This document shows, piece by piece, positions 36,227 through 47,266 of a stretch of DNA of 64,000 nucleotides. Every line of letters starts with the position of its first letter. Within the stretch, counting starts at the first letter, position 1. The position numbers were made by a program, and so were the translations under genes. Origin of the DNA: Erwinia piriflorinigrans CFBP 5888 (lineage in GTDB: Bacteria; Pseudomonadota; Gammaproteobacteria; Enterobacterales; Enterobacteriaceae); NCBI RefSeq assembly GCF_001050515.1, contig NZ_CAHS01000013.1, forward strand, positions 248,001-312,000. Reading direction: 5' to 3'. Under the pieces are notes generated by a model, which did no database searches, was not told the DNA's origin, and was given only the letters and a program-made list of their open reading frames with translations.

Positions 36227-37192
36227 TTATTTGACTTCAAGCCCTTTCGCCTGCATATCGGCGTGATATGAGGAGCGTACAAACGGCCCGCAGGCAGCAT
36301 GAGTAAAGCCCATATCTATGGCTGCTGCTTTCATTTCGTCAAACTCTGCCGGACTGACGTAGCGCTGAACCGGTAAATGATGGCGGCTGGGCTGCAAATA
36401 TTGGCCGAGAGTCAGCATAGTGACGCCATGACGACGTAAATCGCGCATCACTTCTACGATTTCAGCATTCGTTTCGCCCAGTCCAACCATCAGACCTGAT
36501 TTGGTGGGGATTTCCGGGTGGGCTTCTTTAAATCGCTCCAGCAATTTCAGGGACCAGTCGTAGTTTGCGCCGGGGCGCACCTGACGATAAACGCGTGGTA
36601 CGTTTTCAAGGTTGTGGTTAAACACATCTGGCGGTGTGGCGTTGAGTATTTCAAGCGCGCGATCCATACGCCCACGGAAATCGGGTACCAGGGTTTCAAT
36701 TTTGATCGTCGGACTTTTTTCACGAATGGCGCTGATACAGTCAGCAAAATGCTGGGCTCCACCGTCGCGCAGGTCATCACGGTCGACCGAGGTAATGACT
36801 ACATAACGCAGCGCCATATCGGCGATAGTTTGTGCCAGTTTACCCGGCTCGTTGGCGTCCGGCGTCATCGGGCGACCGTGCGCCACATCGCAGAATGGGC
36901 ACCGGCGGGTGCAGATTGCGCCGAGGATCATAAAAGTGGCTGTACCGTGGTTGAAACACTCAGCAAGGTTAGGGCAGGAGGCCTCTTCGCAAACGGAGTG
37001 CAGACCATTTTTACGCATCGCAGCTTTGATACCCTGGATACGGCTGGAGTCGGCGGGCAGCTTGATTTTCATCCACTCCGGCTTACGTAAAACTTCCGTA
37101 CGCTCGGTTACCACGGTTTTCACCGGGATCAACGCCATTTTGTCTGCATCGCGGTATTTAACGCCGCGTTCCATCACGATAGGTTTACTCAT
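36227..37192 (-). CDS. lipA: Lipoyl synthase
   Basis: 321 residues as in E. coli. LipA is a radical-SAM enzyme that inserts two sulfurs into protein-bound octanoyl groups to make lipoyl cofactor. Cysteines 68, 73 and 79 hold the auxiliary iron-sulfur cluster that donates sulfur. C94, C98 and C101 (CTRRCPFC) hold the SAM cluster. The end MQAKGLEVK is also conserved. The E. coli gene ybeF, usually between lipA and lipB, is absent here. Confidence 0.98.
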   Translation of the reverse strand: MSKPIVMERGVKYRDADKMALIPVKTVVTERTEVLRKPEWMKIKLPADSSRIQGIKAAMRKNGLHSVCEEASCPNLAECFNHGTATFMILGAICTRRCPFCDVAHGRPMTPDANEPGKLAQTIADMALRYVVITSVDRDDLRDGGAQHFADCISAIREKSPTIKIETLVPDFRGRMDRALEILNATPPDVFNHNLENVPRVYRQVRPGANYDWSLKLLERFKEAHPEIPTKSGLMVGLGETNAEIVEVMRDLRRHGVTMLTLGQYLQPSRHHLPVQRYVSPAEFDEMKAAAIDMGFTHAACGPFVRSSYHADMQAKGLEVK

Positions 37193-37372
37193 ATTCTTGT
37201 TGGTTCCAGGTTGGAATGCGGTCGTCGCTCACTTTAAAAAAGCGCAGCCGCATAACACTCAATGAGTTGGTGATTTTCAACTTTTTTTGATAAAGCGCGC
37301 AAATTATATCATCTCCTCGCGGCAGATTCAGCCTGCCCTTGCGAGAAAGGGTTACAGAATTGTAAAACAGCT

Positions 37373-38044
37373 TCAATGCCTTTCCGACAAAAACCGCAGT
37401 GGCGAATCTTCGCTCCAGTCAATGTCGGTAATAGCCAGATGCCGGGCAAAGCTGGCTATTAATAGCGGCTGCACCGCAGCCAGCGTCGCGCCCGGGTGCT
37501 GTTGCGTCAGCTGTGTCATCTCCAGGCCGGCATAACCACAGGGGTTAATACGCAGAAACGGGGCCAGATCCATATCGACGTTGAGCGCCAAACCATGAAA
37601 TGAACAGCCCTGACGAATGCGCAGGCCAAGTGAACAGATTTTTTTCCCATCCACGTATACGCCCGGTGCATCGCTGCGTGCATTGGCGCTAACGGAAAAC
37701 GCAGCCAGCGTATCAACGACCGTCTGTTCAATCGCGGTAACCAGCTGGCGCACGCCAACCTTGCGCCGTTTCAGGTTGATCATCACATACATGACCTGCT
37801 GCCCCGGGCCGTGATAGGTGACCTGGCCTCCACGATCGCTCTGCATGACGGGAATATCGCCGGGCATGAGCAGGTGCTCGCTTTTTCCCGCTTGTCCCTG
37901 GGTAAACACCGGTAGATGCTCCACCAGCCAGATTTCATCTGGCGTTTCATCATGACGCTGGTCGGTAAACCGGTGCATGGCGAGGGAAACGGGAGCCCAA
38001 GGCTGTAGGCCCAGTTGGCGGATAATCAGAGTATCTGGAGACAA
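37373..38044 (-). CDS. lipB: Octanoyl-[ACP]:protein N-octanoyltransferase
   Basis: 223 residues from TTG 38044. I choose this TTG because GGA lies nine bases upstream and the resulting numbering gives K135 and C169, the same as the E. coli catalytic residues. Another TTG, three codons earlier, has no room for a ribosome site. LipB moves octanoate from acyl carrier protein to lipoyl domains, the step before Lip[30 protein letters not shown] and INPCGYAG are its signature. A rare start codon may keep expression low. Confidence 0.95.
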   Translation of the reverse strand: MSPDTLIIRQLGLQPWAPVSLAMHRFTDQRHDETPDEIWLVEHLPVFTQGQAGKSEHLLMPGDIPVMQSDRGGQVTYHGPGQQVMYVMINLKRRKVGVRQLVTAIEQTVVDTLAAFSVSANARSDAPGVYVDGKKICSLGLRIRQGCSFHGLALNVDMDLAPFLRINPCGYAGLEMTQLTQQHPGATLAAVQPLLIASFARHLAITDIDWSEDSPLRFLSERH

Positions 38045-38123
38045 AACGGGCAATCCGGTTGGATAAACAGGGGGGCAGTATAACGTTGGTACAGGGCAAG
38101 AACCAGCTTGCCCCTGTTATCGG

Positions 38124-38387
38124 TTACAGCACCATACGCACAATTTCGATATTACCCAATTCTTCATACAGGATTTCCACCTGTTCGATGTGTGTTGCGT
38201 TAATGGTGATGGACACAGAATGGTAGTTGCCTTTGCTGCTTGGCTTGACCTCCGGCGAGTAGTCACCTGGGGCATGACGTTGCACCACTTCAACCACCTG
38301 ATCGACCAGCTCTGGCTGTGCCAGACCCATTACTTTATAGGTAAAAGACGTCGGGAATTCGAGCAGTTCTTTAAGATTGGTTTTCAT
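38124..38387 (-). CDS. ybeD: DUF493 family protein YbeD
   Basis: 87 residues, a small ferredoxin-like fold resembling ACT/regulatory domains. [21 protein letters not shown] and [17 protein letters not shown] match YbeD. Its role is not established; the conserved place beside lipB and dacA suggests a link to lipoylation or the cell envelope, but that is inference. The gap to dacA holds a CCCGC/GCGGG hairpin at 38415-38428. Confidence 0.93.
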   Translation of the reverse strand: MKTNLKELLEFPTSFTYKVMGLAQPELVDQVVEVVQRHAPGDYSPEVKPSSKGNYHSVSITINATHIEQVEILYEELGNIEIVRMVL

Positions 38388-38512
38388 ATAGACTCCGGTG
38401 ACACCACTAAGCCCCCCGCTTTAGCGGGAGTTGCAGATAATAAACTGGGATTGATAACTCACAATATGGGGATACAGGCGATTAATTTCAAGCGATGAAC
38501 GTTGATGCTAAG

Positions 38513-38539
38513 ACAGGGCCGATCGCGGATCGGCCCTGT
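38513..38539 (-). terminator. Strong hairpin after dacA
   Basis: ACAGGGCCGATC and GATCGGCCCTGT form a 12-bp stem around 3 bases just past the dacA stop. There is little T-run, so it may be a processing or partial termination signal. Confidence 0.55.
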
Positions 38540-38552
38540 TTATGCCGACTGA

Positions 38553-39767
38553 TTAACCAAACCAGTGATGGAACATTAACTTGATGTAGTCAACGATGCG
38601 GCCAAAGAAGCCGCCTTCCGGCATCTCATTCAGAACCACAAGCGGATGTTGTTCAATATTTTTGCCATCCAGCTGGAAGTTGATTGTGCCGACGACCTGA
38701 TTTTTCTGTAGCGGAGCATGTAGCTCGGTGTTGCTAAGCGTATAGCTGGCTTTCAAATCTTTCATCCGGCCGCGCGGAATGGTCAGATAAACATCGTTCT
38801 CTACGCCAAGCTGAACACGATCGCTGTTGCCAAACCATACCGGCTCGGAAGCAAACTCTTTACCCGCCTTCAGCGGCGCTACAGTTTCAAAGAAACGGAA
38901 GCCCCAGGTCAGCAGTTTTTTGCTTTCAGTTTCGCGGCCTTTATAAGTGTGACCGCCCATGACTGCCGATATCAGGCGCATTTGCTGGCCTTCAGTCGCT
39001 GAAGCGACGAGATTATAGCCCGCTGACTCGGTATGGCCCGTTTTGATGCCATCAACGTTCAGGCTGGTATCCCATAGCAGGCCGTTACGGTTCATCTGGC
39101 GAATATTGTTGAAGGTGAACTCTTTCTCGTGATAAACGGCGTATTCATCTGGCACATCACGAATGAGAGCGCGACCGATAAGCGCCATATCGCGCGCGGA
39201 GCTGTACTGACCTTCAGCATCAAGGCCGTGTACCGTCTGGAAATGCGTATTTTGCAGCCCCAGCGCCTTAACATAGTTGTTCATCAGACCAACAAACGTG
39301 TCCTGGCTACCGGCAACGTAATCGGCCATTGCCACACAGGCATCGTTACCTGATTGCAGCACGATGCCGCGCGTCAGCTGAGAAACCGGCACCCGGTCAC
39401 CCGGTTTCAGGAACATCAGGGAAGAACCTTTGAATACCGGATTACCGGTAGCCCAGGCGTCTTTACCCACGGTAACAATATCGTCCTGATGGATTTTACC
39501 CGCTTTGATAGCCTGGCCGATGACATAGCTGGTCATCATTTTGGTCAGGCTTGCCGGGTCGCGGCGCGCATCGGCATTCTTTTCTGCCAGCACTTTCCCG
39601 GAGTTATAATCGATCAGAACATAGGCTTCTGCGTCAATTTCCGGCACGCCTGGGATCATGGTTTTAATGTTGACATCGTCAGCATAGGCGACAACGTTGA
39701 GGCTGAGAGCAATCAGCGAGCCTACGGTCAGGCGTTTAAGCAGTCGGGACGGGTTCAAAGTGTTCAT
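38553..39767 (-). CDS. dacA: D-alanyl-D-alanine carboxypeptidase, PBP5
   Basis: 404 residues from ATG 39767 by alignment with E. coli MNT; an in-frame ATG seven codons upstream lacks a ribosome site too. PBP5 trims the terminal D-alanine from peptidoglycan pentapeptides in the periplasm. A signal peptide of about 29 residues ends VVAYAD. The catalytic S73-x-x-K76 (PASLTK), SGN, and KTGHT are present. A C-terminal amphipathic helix ([13 protein letters not shown]) anchors it to the inner membrane. Confidence 0.97.
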   Translation of the reverse strand: MNTLNPSRLLKRLTVGSLIALSLNVVAYADDVNIKTMIPGVPEIDAEAYVLIDYNSGKVLAEKNADARRDPASLTKMMTSYVIGQAIKAGKIHQDDIVTVGKDAWATGNPVFKGSSLMFLKPGDRVPVSQLTRGIVLQSGNDACVAMADYVAGSQDTFVGLMNNYVKALGLQNTHFQTVHGLDAEGQYSSARDMALIGRALIRDVPDEYAVYHEKEFTFNNIRQMNRNGLLWDTSLNVDGIKTGHTESAGYNLVASATEGQQMRLISAVMGGHTYKGRETESKKLLTWGFRFFETVAPLKAGKEFASEPVWFGNSDRVQLGVENDVYLTIPRGRMKDLKASYTLSNTELHAPLQKNQVVGTINFQLDGKNIEQHPLVVLNEMPEGGFFGRIVDYIKLMFHHWFG

Positions 39768-39866
39768 GTTAAGGACGATAACATCCATTGGCCAGGTTAA
39801 TAAAAGTGACTCACTATAGCAAAATCATCCATTCGCGACCTGCTTAAATCTTGCAGGCCGGGAGAA

Positions 39867-40979
39867 TTACATTGCAGCAGGTGCGACGGTGATAAATGAC
39901 TGTTGCTGTGCTTCATTCGCCAGCCGCAGCTGTAGGGCAGCCGCCTGCTGACGTGAGCTGAAACGGCCCAGCTGTACGCGATAAATGTTGCCTCGGCCGT
40001 CGACCGCGCCCTGAACACCAAAGCGCTTGCCTAAACGGGTCGCCAGCTCATGGGCCTTGTCGGCATTACTGAGTGCGCCAACCTGAACCACATAGTTGCC
40101 GTCTGCCGCCGCGACCACCGGGGCAGCATTCGCAGTGGGCACGTTGCGGGCGGGCGTAGCGACTTCTGGCTCGCTGCTTTCAAGCACACCGCCTTGCAAC
40201 GGCTGCGCAGCACCGAGGAAGCCGCTGCTGCGAACCGGGGCACCCATAGCGCCATCACGAGTGTTGAGCGTTGAATTGTCAACCGGACGTGACGCGACCG
40301 GCTGCATGCCAGGATCTTGCGGCGGCGGTGACACCGGTACAGATGCTGCCGCGCTGCCGCCCATCGCCGTCATGCCGCCACTAATATTCGGGCGCGGTGG
40401 TAAGGCATAAGTCTGTTTCGCCACGGTCGTACCGATGGTGCCGGGGCCGGAAAGCGTGCCGTCCGGCGCAACGTTGATATAGTCGACGCGCACCCGGGTA
40501 TTATTCGAGGTATTGAGGCGGTCTGCCGCAGCACGCGACAGATCGATAATGCGTCCCGATGTATAAGGACCACGGTCGTTAACGCGTACGACAATCATAC
40601 GACCGTTGGCCAGGTTAGTGACGCGCACATAGCTTGGTAACGGCAGCGTAGGATGTGCCGCAGTCAACGCATTGGCATCAAAGGGCTCACCCGTTGCGGT
40701 TTGGTTGCTACCCATCTCTTCACCGTAGGTGGTGGCGAGTCCGGTTTGACTAAAGTTTGACGGATCTTTAACAATTTTCCAGCTAGTACCATTAACCTTA
40801 TAATCCTGAGAGGTTGCCGGATTAAACGGTTCATAACGCGGCTCAGCACCGCCGATCTCTACCACCGGGCCGTTATAAGCCGGCTGCTGCCGTGTAACGG
40901 GCGCCTGCCGATCGTTGTCAGTCGTACAGGCTGTCAGCAAAGCTGATGCCAGCGCAATACAAAGCCAATCCTTACGCAT
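39867..40979 (-). CDS. rlpA: Septal-ring lytic transglycosylase / lipoprotein RlpA
   Basis: 370 residues. The signal peptide ends in lipobox LLTAC with C18 as lipid-anchored cysteine. A double-psi beta-barrel domain follows at about 75-165 (TGLATTYGEEMGSNQTATGEPFD, MIVVRVNDRGPY). A low-complexity proline-rich linker leads to a C-terminal SPOR domain (about 290-365), which binds denuded glycan at the septum. RlpA homologues cleave stem-peptide-free glycan in Pseudomonas; activity here is not shown. It lies in the mrdAB-rlpA-dacA cluster. Confidence 0.94.
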   Translation of the reverse strand: MRKDWLCIALASALLTACTTDNDRQAPVTRQQPAYNGPVVEIGGAEPRYEPFNPATSQDYKVNGTSWKIVKDPSNFSQTGLATTYGEEMGSNQTATGEPFDANALTAAHPTLPLPSYVRVTNLANGRMIVVRVNDRGPYTSGRIIDLSRAAADRLNTSNNTRVRVDYINVAPDGTLSGPGTIGTTVAKQTYALPPRPNISGGMTAMGGSAAASVPVSPPPQDPGMQPVASRPVDNSTLNTRDGAMGAPVRSSGFLGAAQPLQGGVLESSEPEVATPARNVPTANAAPVVAAADGNYVVQVGALSNADKAHELATRLGKRFGVQGAVDGRGNIYRVQLGRFSSRQQAAALQLRLANEAQQQSFITVAPAAM

Positions 40980-40990
40980 GTTAATGCCTC

Positions 40991-42103
40991 TTAAACACTC
41001 TTTGACAACAGTTTTCGATGGGTATGAATCGACATGATGATGCCAAATCCGGCCATCAGGACGATAAGTGCCGATCCCCCGTAACTGACTAGCGGCAGCG
41101 GTACACCGACCACCGGTAAAATGCCGCTCACCATGCCGATGTTAACAAAAACATAGACAAAGAAGATCAGCATCATACCACCTGCCATCACGCGGCCAAA
41201 AGTGGTCTGTGCGCGTGCAGCCATCATCAGGCCACGCAATATCAGCAGTACGTAGAGTATCAGCAGAACCAGCACACCGACCAATCCTAATTCTTCCGCC
41301 AGCACGGCAAAGATAAAGTCGGTGTGGCGCTCGGGCAGAAATTCCAGCTGGGATTGAGTGCCGTGCAGCCAGCCTTTACCGCGTAACCCACCAGAACCGA
41401 TAGCAATCTTTGACTGAATAATATGATAACCGGCACCGAGCGGATCGCTTTCCGGGTCCAGCAGCATCATCACGCGGTCACGCTGGTAGTCGTGCATCAG
41501 GAAGAACCACAGAATAGGGATAAACGCCGCTACCAGCAGCACCGCCACCGCGATCAGTTTCCAGCTCATTCCTGAGAGGAACAGCACAAACAGGCCAGAA
41601 GCAGCGATAAGAATCGAAGTACCCAGATCGGGCTGTGCCGCAACCAGCAAGGTCGGCATAAAGATCAATACCAGGGCGATAGCGGTATTTTTTAGCGTTG
41701 GCGGACAGACATCGCGGTTGATAAAGCGTGCCACCATCAGCGGCACGGCAATTTTGGCTATCTCCGAAGGCTGAAAACGGACCACGCCGAGATCCAGCCA
41801 ACGCTGAGCGCCCTTACTGATTTGGCCAAAGGTATCAACCGCAATCAGCAGGACAACGCACACGATGTACAGATAGGGGGCCCAGCCTTCATAAACGCGG
41901 GGCGGGATCTGCGCCATCACCAGCATCACTACAACACCCATACAAATCTGAACCAGTTTACGCTCCATCATGCCCGGATCCTGCCCGCTGGCACTCCACA
42001 TGACCAGCGCACTGTAGACAAGCAGCGCAGCGATAATAAGACAAAACAGGGGATCAATATGGATGCGGGTCCAGATTGTTTTTTTCTGATGGCTACTACT
42101 CAT
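40991..42103 (-). CDS. mrdB: Peptidoglycan glycosyltransferase RodA (MrdB)
   Basis: 370 residues, ten or so membrane helices, SEDS family. RodA polymerises glycan strands during cell elongation and works with PBP2, encoded just upstream. Conserved stretches include [44 protein letters not shown] and [12 protein letters not shown], all intact. It starts six bases after the mrdA stop, so the two are co-expressed. Confidence 0.97.
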   Translation of the reverse strand: MSSSHQKKTIWTRIHIDPLFCLIIAALLVYSALVMWSASGQDPGMMERKLVQICMGVVVMLVMAQIPPRVYEGWAPYLYIVCVVLLIAVDTFGQISKGAQRWLDLGVVRFQPSEIAKIAVPLMVARFINRDVCPPTLKNTAIALVLIFMPTLLVAAQPDLGTSILIAASGLFVLFLSGMSWKLIAVAVLLVAAFIPILWFFLMHDYQRDRVMMLLDPESDPLGAGYHIIQSKIAIGSGGLRGKGWLHGTQSQLEFLPERHTDFIFAVLAEELGLVGVLVLLILYVLLILRGLMMAARAQTTFGRVMAGGMMLIFFVYVFVNIGMVSGILPVVGVPLPLVSYGGSALIVLMAGFGIIMSIHTHRKLLSKSV

Positions 42104-42109
42104 AACCGG

Positions 42110-44014
42110 TTATTCACCCTCGTAGCCTGGCGGCGTTGGCGGCGCGACAGGTAGGTTGGTATTATTATCGCCAAGAATAATATGGTCGAGGATCTGGCGC
42201 ATAATGGTGCCGACTGCCGGACCCGCTCCGCCATTCTCAAGGATGATGGTTACCGCCACACGCGGTTGATCATAAGGAGCAAAAGCGGTCATTAGCTTAT
42301 GGTCACGCAGACGCTCTGTGATTTTGTGAGCGTTATAGGTCTCATTCGCTTTTAAACCAAACACCTGTGCTGTACCGGACTTGGCGGCAATTTTATACGG
42401 TGCATCCGCAAAGCTCTTACGTGCGGTGCCGTTAGGGCGGTTTGCCACGCCATACATCCCATCCTTAGCTATTTCCCAGTAACCGCTATGAACGTCTGCA
42501 ACCGGGGCGCCTGGAGGCTGACGCCACGGTACTTTACTTTCCCCCTGCATGGTATCCATCATCAGATGAGGCGTTTTAATGGCGCCGTCATTGATCAGGG
42601 TCATCAGCGCCTTGTTCATCTGCACAGGGGTGGCGGTCCAGTACCCTTGTCCGATTCCGACCGGGATCGTGTCCCCCTGATACCAGGGTTTCTTGAAGCG
42701 CTTCATTTTCCATTCACGCGTGGGCATGATGCCGGGTGTTTCTTCCGTCAAATCGATGCCGGACAGCTGCCCATAACCAAACTTGCCCATCCATTCACTC
42801 AGGCGATCGATACCCATGTCATAGGCGACCTGGTAGAAGAAGGTGTCAGCGGATTCTTCGAGTGATTTCGTTACGTTGAGGTGACCGTGACCCCAGTGTT
42901 TCCAGTCGCGAAAGCGTTTTTCAGAACCGGGAAGTTGCCACCATCCGGGATCGAAAAGACTGGTATTACGTGTAATCACCCCTGCGGTAAGGGCGGAAAC
43001 GGCAATATAGGGTTTCACCGTTGACGCCGGAGGATAAGCTCCCTGAGTCGTACGGTTAATCAGTGGGCGGTTCTCGTCATTAATCAGCAGGTTGTACTGC
43101 TTGCTTGAGATGCCACCAACAAACGGATTGGGATCGTAGCTCGGCATAGAGACCATCGACAGGATTTCGCCATTACGCGGATCGGTCACTACCACGGCAG
43201 CACGACTGCCTGCCAGCAGGGTTTCAATGTACTGCTGCAGTTTAAGATCGATAGTTAGGTGGATATCACGCCCGGCCTGCGGGGTTTGCTCATGCAGCTG
43301 GCGAATAACACGGCCTCGGTTGTTAACCTCAACCTCTTCATAGCCCGTTTTGCCATGCAGCACATCTTCGTAATATCGCTCGATGCCCAGCTTGCCAATG
43401 TCATGAGTGGCTGCGTAGTTTGGCCACTTACCTTCTTTATCAAGGCGTTCGACGTCACGATCGTTAATTTTGGACACGTAACCCAATACGTGGGTCAGGG
43501 CGGAGCCGTAAGGATAGTAACGACGTTGATAACCTTTCACTTCTACGCCGGGGAAGCGATATTGATTGACCGCAAAGCGAGCAACCTGAACTTCAGTCAG
43601 ACTGGTTTTTAGCGCAATAGAGGTGAAGCGGCGTGAGCGCTTACGTTCTTTTTGGAAAGCATCAAGATCGTCATCGCTCAGATCGACAACGGATTTGAGC
43701 TGTTGCAGGGTTTCTTGCAGGTTGTCGACTTTTTCCGGCACCAGTTCAAGCTGATAGATGGTACGGTTCAGCGCCAGTGGCGTTCCGCTGCGATCGTAGA
43801 TGATACCCCTGCTCGGGGCCACCGGGACGAGTTTGATACGGTTGGCGTTAGAACGCGTACTGTAGTCGTCAAAGCGGATAATTTGCAGGTGGTAGAGATT
43901 GACCACCAGTATACCGGAGAGCAATAGAATGCCGAAAAAGGCGACAAGCGCCCGGCGAACAAACAGCGTCTGCTCGGCAGTGTAGTCACGAAAGGAGTTA
44001 CGTTGTAATTTCAT
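42110..44014 (-). CDS. mrdA: Penicillin-binding protein 2
   Basis: 634 residues. PBP2 is the elongasome transpeptidase that crosslinks strands made by RodA. A cytoplasmic start and one helix (about 20-42) lead to the periplasmic pedestal domain and then the transpeptidase. The active serine lies in PPASTVKPY near residue 330, followed by an SAD-like motif in EESADTFFY and KSGT near 545. Partner genes mrdB, rlpA and dacA follow directly, as in E. coli. Confidence 0.97.
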   Translation of the reverse strand: MKLQRNSFRDYTAEQTLFVRRALVAFFGILLLSGILVVNLYHLQIIRFDDYSTRSNANRIKLVPVAPSRGIIYDRSGTPLALNRTIYQLELVPEKVDNLQETLQQLKSVVDLSDDDLDAFQKERKRSRRFTSIALKTSLTEVQVARFAVNQYRFPGVEVKGYQRRYYPYGSALTHVLGYVSKINDRDVERLDKEGKWPNYAATHDIGKLGIERYYEDVLHGKTGYEEVEVNNRGRVIRQLHEQTPQAGRDIHLTIDLKLQQYIETLLAGSRAAVVVTDPRNGEILSMVSMPSYDPNPFVGGISSKQYNLLINDENRPLINRTTQGAYPPASTVKPYIAVSALTAGVITRNTSLFDPGWWQLPGSEKRFRDWKHWGHGHLNVTKSLEESADTFFYQVAYDMGIDRLSEWMGKFGYGQLSGIDLTEETPGIMPTREWKMKRFKKPWYQGDTIPVGIGQGYWTATPVQMNKALMTLINDGAIKTPHLMMDTMQGESKVPWRQPPGAPVADVHSGYWEIAKDGMYGVANRPNGTARKSFADAPYKIAAKSGTAQVFGLKANETYNAHKITERLRDHKLMTAFAPYDQPRVAVTIILENGGAGPAVGTIMRQILDHIILGDNNTNLPVAPPTPPGYEGE

Positions 44015-44048
44015 CCGCTGTCTGTGTCAGTCCGGTTGACCTTATCGG

Positions 44049-44519
44049 TTATTCTCGGTGATAAGGGTGATTCGCAGTAATGCTCCATGCACGATACAAA
44101 CTCTCTGCGACCAACACGCGTACCAGCGGATGGGGCAGGGTGAGCGCTGAGAGTGACCAGCTTTGCTCCGCTGCTGCCTTGCAGGCGGGTGACAATCCTT
44201 CCGGGCCGCCGATCAACAGGCTGACGTCACGGCCATCCTGTTTCCAGCGCTCCAGCTGGCTGGCAAGCTGCGGTGTTTCCCACGGCTGGCCGGGTATATC
44301 CAGCGTGACGATGCGATTACCTTTACCAGTGGCAGCCAACATCATTTCGCCTTCTTTCTCCAGGATGCGCTTGATATCTGCGTTTTTTCCACGCTTTCCA
44401 GCGGGCACTTCCGTGAGTTCGAAGGGCATATCTTTCGGAAAGCGCCGCAGATACTCCATAAAGCCAGTTTGTACCCAGTCAGGCATTTTGGTGCCAACGG
44501 CAACCAGTTGCAGCTTCAC
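44049..44519 (-). CDS. rlmH: 23S rRNA pseudouridine-1915 N3-methyltransferase
   Basis: 156 residues of the SPOUT knotted methyltransferase family. RlmH methylates pseudouridine 1915 in helix 69 of assembled 70S ribosomes, using SAM. The knot includes [15 protein letters not shown] and [20 protein letters not shown]. The length matches E. coli (155). It sits two bases after rsfS, so coupled ribosome-related expression is likely. Confidence 0.96.
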   Translation of the reverse strand: MKLQLVAVGTKMPDWVQTGFMEYLRRFPKDMPFELTEVPAGKRGKNADIKRILEKEGEMMLAATGKGNRIVTLDIPGQPWETPQLASQLERWKQDGRDVSLLIGGPEGLSPACKAAAEQSWSLSALTLPHPLVRVLVAESLYRAWSITANHPYHRE

Positions 44520-44522
44520 GGC

Positions 44523-44840
44523 TTAACTCCAGAGCTTTTCCAGTTCGTATAGCTGACGGCTCTCTTCCTGCATCACATGAACGATCACTTCGCCCAGATC
44601 AACCACCACCCAGTCAGCAGCAGCACGGCCATCAACGCCAAACGGGCGTAAACCGGCGAGGCGGGCTTCCTGAACCACATGTTCGGCAATCGATACGACA
44701 TGACGCGTAGAAGTACCGGTGCAGATTACCATGCAATCGGTGATGCTGGATTTGCCGTGTACATCGATAGCGACGATGTTCTGGCCTTTTAAATCGTCAA
44801 TTTTATCAACAACGAAGTCTTGGAGTTCTTGACCTTGCAA
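44523..44840 (-). CDS. rsfS: Ribosomal silencing factor RsfS
   Basis: 105 residues as in E. coli. RsfS binds L14 (uL14) on the 50S subunit and blocks subunit joining when nutrients are short. [21 protein letters not shown] and [16 protein letters not shown] are family signatures. In E. coli cobC lies between nadD and rsfS; here the 111-base gap holds no gene. Confidence 0.96.
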   Translation of the reverse strand: MQGQELQDFVVDKIDDLKGQNIVAIDVHGKSSITDCMVICTGTSTRHVVSIAEHVVQEARLAGLRPFGVDGRAAADWVVVDLGEVIVHVMQEESRQLYELEKLWS

Positions 44841-44951
44841 AAGGTTCCCCCTTGGGATTTAAGTCTGCGGGTTTATCTCATATTCGCGACGCGAGCTGAA
44901 ATGATAACCGTAACATTGTGTGTTTAAAGGGCTGAAGATGCCCCAGAAAAA

Positions 44952-45632
44952 TCAGCGGCGCAGTATATCATGCCGTGCAGGGTTGCGATATAAACCCTCG
45001 CGATCGATATAAGCGCTAACCGCAGGCGGCAGCAGGTCGGCATCGGATCCCCCGCGATGACGCAGCGCACGGATCTCCGTGGCGGAAATGGCCACCAGTG
45101 GGGTTGCCGCGAGAAACACTTTACCAGCGGGAATATGTTGCAGTTCTTCAGGGGAATGCGTCTGATGACTGTTCAGCCAGCGCTGCAACTCTGCGGTTTC
45201 CATCGTGTTGCGATATCCCGGCCTCTGGCAAACCAGCAGATGGCACAGCGACAGAATATCCTGCCAACGATGCCATTTGTGTAAGGTCAACAGCGAGTCC
45301 TGACCAATAATAAAAGCGAGCGGTTGCCTGTCTCCACGCTCGGCGCGTATGGCTGCCAGCGTGTCGATAGTGTAAGAGGGCGTTTCACGCTGCATTTCAC
45401 GCAGGTCGAGATCAAAAAGCGGATTATCGGCAATAGCCAGCCTGACCATTTCAGCCCTTTGAGTCGGCGTCGCTTCCGGCTGTGGGCGGTGGGGTGGGAC
45501 ATTGTTGGGCAGCAGGGTCACTTTTTGCAGACCTGCCACGGCGGCCATCGCTTCTACCGGACGCAAATGACCGTAATGAATGGGATCAAAAGTACCGCCA
45601 TACAGCGCGTGTAGCGTATTGAGGTCACACAT
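44952..45632 (-). CDS. nadD: Nicotinate-nucleotide adenylyltransferase
   Basis: 226 residues from ATG 45632; a GTG directly before it is an alternative. NadD joins nicotinate mononucleotide with ATP to give deamido-[15 protein letters not shown] holds the nucleotidyltransferase (T/H)xGH site, VPPHRP binds phosphate, and ISATEIR near the end is the ISxT motif. Start overlaps the end of holA. The last part, after IDREGLYR, extends about 10 residues beyond E. coli NadD. Confidence 0.95.
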   Translation of the reverse strand: MCDLNTLHALYGGTFDPIHYGHLRPVEAMAAVAGLQKVTLLPNNVPPHRPQPEATPTQRAEMVRLAIADNPLFDLDLREMQRETPSYTIDTLAAIRAERGDRQPLAFIIGQDSLLTLHKWHRWQDILSLCHLLVCQRPGYRNTMETAELQRWLNSHQTHSPEELQHIPAGKVFLAATPLVAISATEIRALRHRGGSDADLLPPAVSAYIDREGLYRNPARHDILRR

Positions 45633-46656
45633 CACAAAAACTCGCCGGAAAAGTGGGGAGACATACTATCAGCGTCAGCGTTTCCAGTTCTGGCCAGACT
45701 GACTGGCCATAGTCCTGTTTCAACGTCAGTTCTGTCTGAGTCAGCATCCTTAACGCCTGTGCCAGTTGTAAGGCGCTGAGACGCTGTAGGGCATCGCCAA
45801 ACAGCGCCCGACGGTTTTGCCAGACCCGGTGCTGATCGAACAGAGTACGCAGCGGGGTATGTGACATCTGACGCTGTAATGTTAACAGCAGCAGCAGATC
45901 GCGTTGCAGCGTGCGCAGCAGGATCACCGGCTCACTGTCTTCAGAATGCATTTGGCGCAGAATGTGCAGCGCCCGTTTGCTTTTGCCCGCCAGCAAAGCA
46001 TCCACCCACTGGAACGGAGTGAAGTGAGCGGCATCGTTGACCGCCTGCTCGACGCGTGGCAGCGTCAATTTGCCATCCGGCCACAGTAGCGAAAGCCGCT
46101 CCAGCGCCTGCGACAAAGCCAGTAAATTCCCTTCGTAGCAGTAACACAGCAGTTGATTTGCCGCATCATCCAGGGTCAGGTTCAGCTTTTTAGCCCGGGT
46201 GGCAACCCAGCGCGGTAGCTGTGCGTGCTCAGGTGTTTGGCAGGGAACCGCGACCGCATTGGTACTGAATGCTTTGTACCAGGCGCTATTTTCTTGCCCT
46301 TTGGTCAGCCGGGATGCACGCAGGATCAGCAGGATATCGCTGTGCAACAGGGTAGAAAGGGTGAGCAGCTGCTCACTCATTGCCGCATTCGGACCATTTT
46401 CGGGCAGAATAAGCAATAACGTCTGGCGGCTGGCGAACAGGCTCAATGCCTGACAGGTCGAGAATATGTCCTGCCAGTCGGTTCCGGTTTCCAGCGTCAC
46501 GCTAAAGTGTTCGGTGAATCCCTGCTGTTGGGCAGCAGTACGAATCGTATCCTGCGCTTCCTGCAACAGTAAAGGCTCATTACCGCTTAATAGATAGCAG
46601 GCGCGCAACCCCTCACGAAGTTGCGCGCCGAGTTGCTCAGGGTAAATCCTGATCAT
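45625..46656 (-). CDS. holA: DNA polymerase III delta subunit
   Basis: 343 residues as in E. coli. HolA is the clamp-loader subunit that opens the beta clamp. The N-terminal AAA+-like region begins [13 protein letters not shown] and contains [14 protein letters not shown]. The Walker motif is degenerate, as normal for delta. ATGA overlap with lptE upstream and overlap with nadD downstream show a tight operon. Confidence 0.95.
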   Translation of the reverse strand: MIRIYPEQLGAQLREGLRACYLLSGNEPLLLQEAQDTIRTAAQQQGFTEHFSVTLETGTDWQDIFSTCQALSLFASRQTLLLILPENGPNAAMSEQLLTLSTLLHSDILLILRASRLTKGQENSAWYKAFSTNAVAVPCQTPEHAQLPRWVATRAKKLNLTLDDAANQLLCYCYEGNLLALSQALERLSLLWPDGKLTLPRVEQAVNDAAHFTPFQWVDALLAGKSKRALHILRQMHSEDSEPVILLRTLQRDLLLLLTLQRQMSHTPLRTLFDQHRVWQNRRALFGDALQRLSALQLAQALRMLTQTELTLKQDYGQSVWPELETLTLIVCLPTFPASFCDV

Positions 46657-47252
46657 CGTGTGTAAGAGCTGTCCGAGATGGTGTTCGCATCTGCGGGCAG
46701 GCGATCAACGGCTGACGGTGTATGGTCGAGTGTGTTGACTGCCGGGTTAGCTTCTGCAACGTGAACCGTTAACAGCTGACGCACCAGCTTCTCTACCACC
46801 TGGGTGCGCATTTCATTCACGATGATATCCTGCTCGGAGTCTTTAGCCAGAGCAGCCTGAGAATTATCGAAGAATGAACGATACGCGGTGGCGCTGATCG
46901 GATAGATACCTTTATTAGGCACCAGTACCTGAGCACGCACAACCATCATCATTGAATATTCCGCCGTTTTACCGTCCTGGAAAATAGAAGCGGTATCACG
47001 GCTAACGGTTTCTCCCTGCAGGCGCAGCGAAGGCACGTCCTGACGAATGCCCGGCTTGTCGAGGATCGTGACGTTATTCAGCCTCAGCTGTTCACGCACC
47101 GCACGAGTCAGTGGGCCATAAGGGTCTGATGTATCCACAATCAGCGTTTTCATTTCTGGCGGCACCGAAGTTGTGCCGCGCAGATGATAACCACATCCGG
47201 CGGTGATCAACACCGCCATGCTAAGTAACAGAGAGACTATCGGATGTCGCAC
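46653..47252 (-). CDS. lptE: LPS-assembly lipoprotein LptE
   Basis: 199 residues from GTG 47252, chosen because AGGAGG lies four bases before it; upstream ATG codons would place that site inside the gene. The signal peptide ends LITAGC, lipobox cysteine at position 20. LptE plugs the LptD barrel and helps insert LPS into the outer membrane. [15 protein letters not shown] and [21 protein letters not shown] match the family. The C-terminus is low-complexity, as in relatives. Confidence 0.95.
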   Translation of the reverse strand: MRHPIVSLLLSMAVLITAGCGYHLRGTTSVPPEMKTLIVDTSDPYGPLTRAVREQLRLNNVTILDKPGIRQDVPSLRLQGETVSRDTASIFQDGKTAEYSMMMVVRAQVLVPNKGIYPISATAYRSFFDNSQAALAKDSEQDIIVNEMRTQVVEKLVRQLLTVHVAEANPAVNTLDHTPSAVDRLPADANTISDSSYTR

Positions 47253-47266
47253 AATTCCTCCTGACA

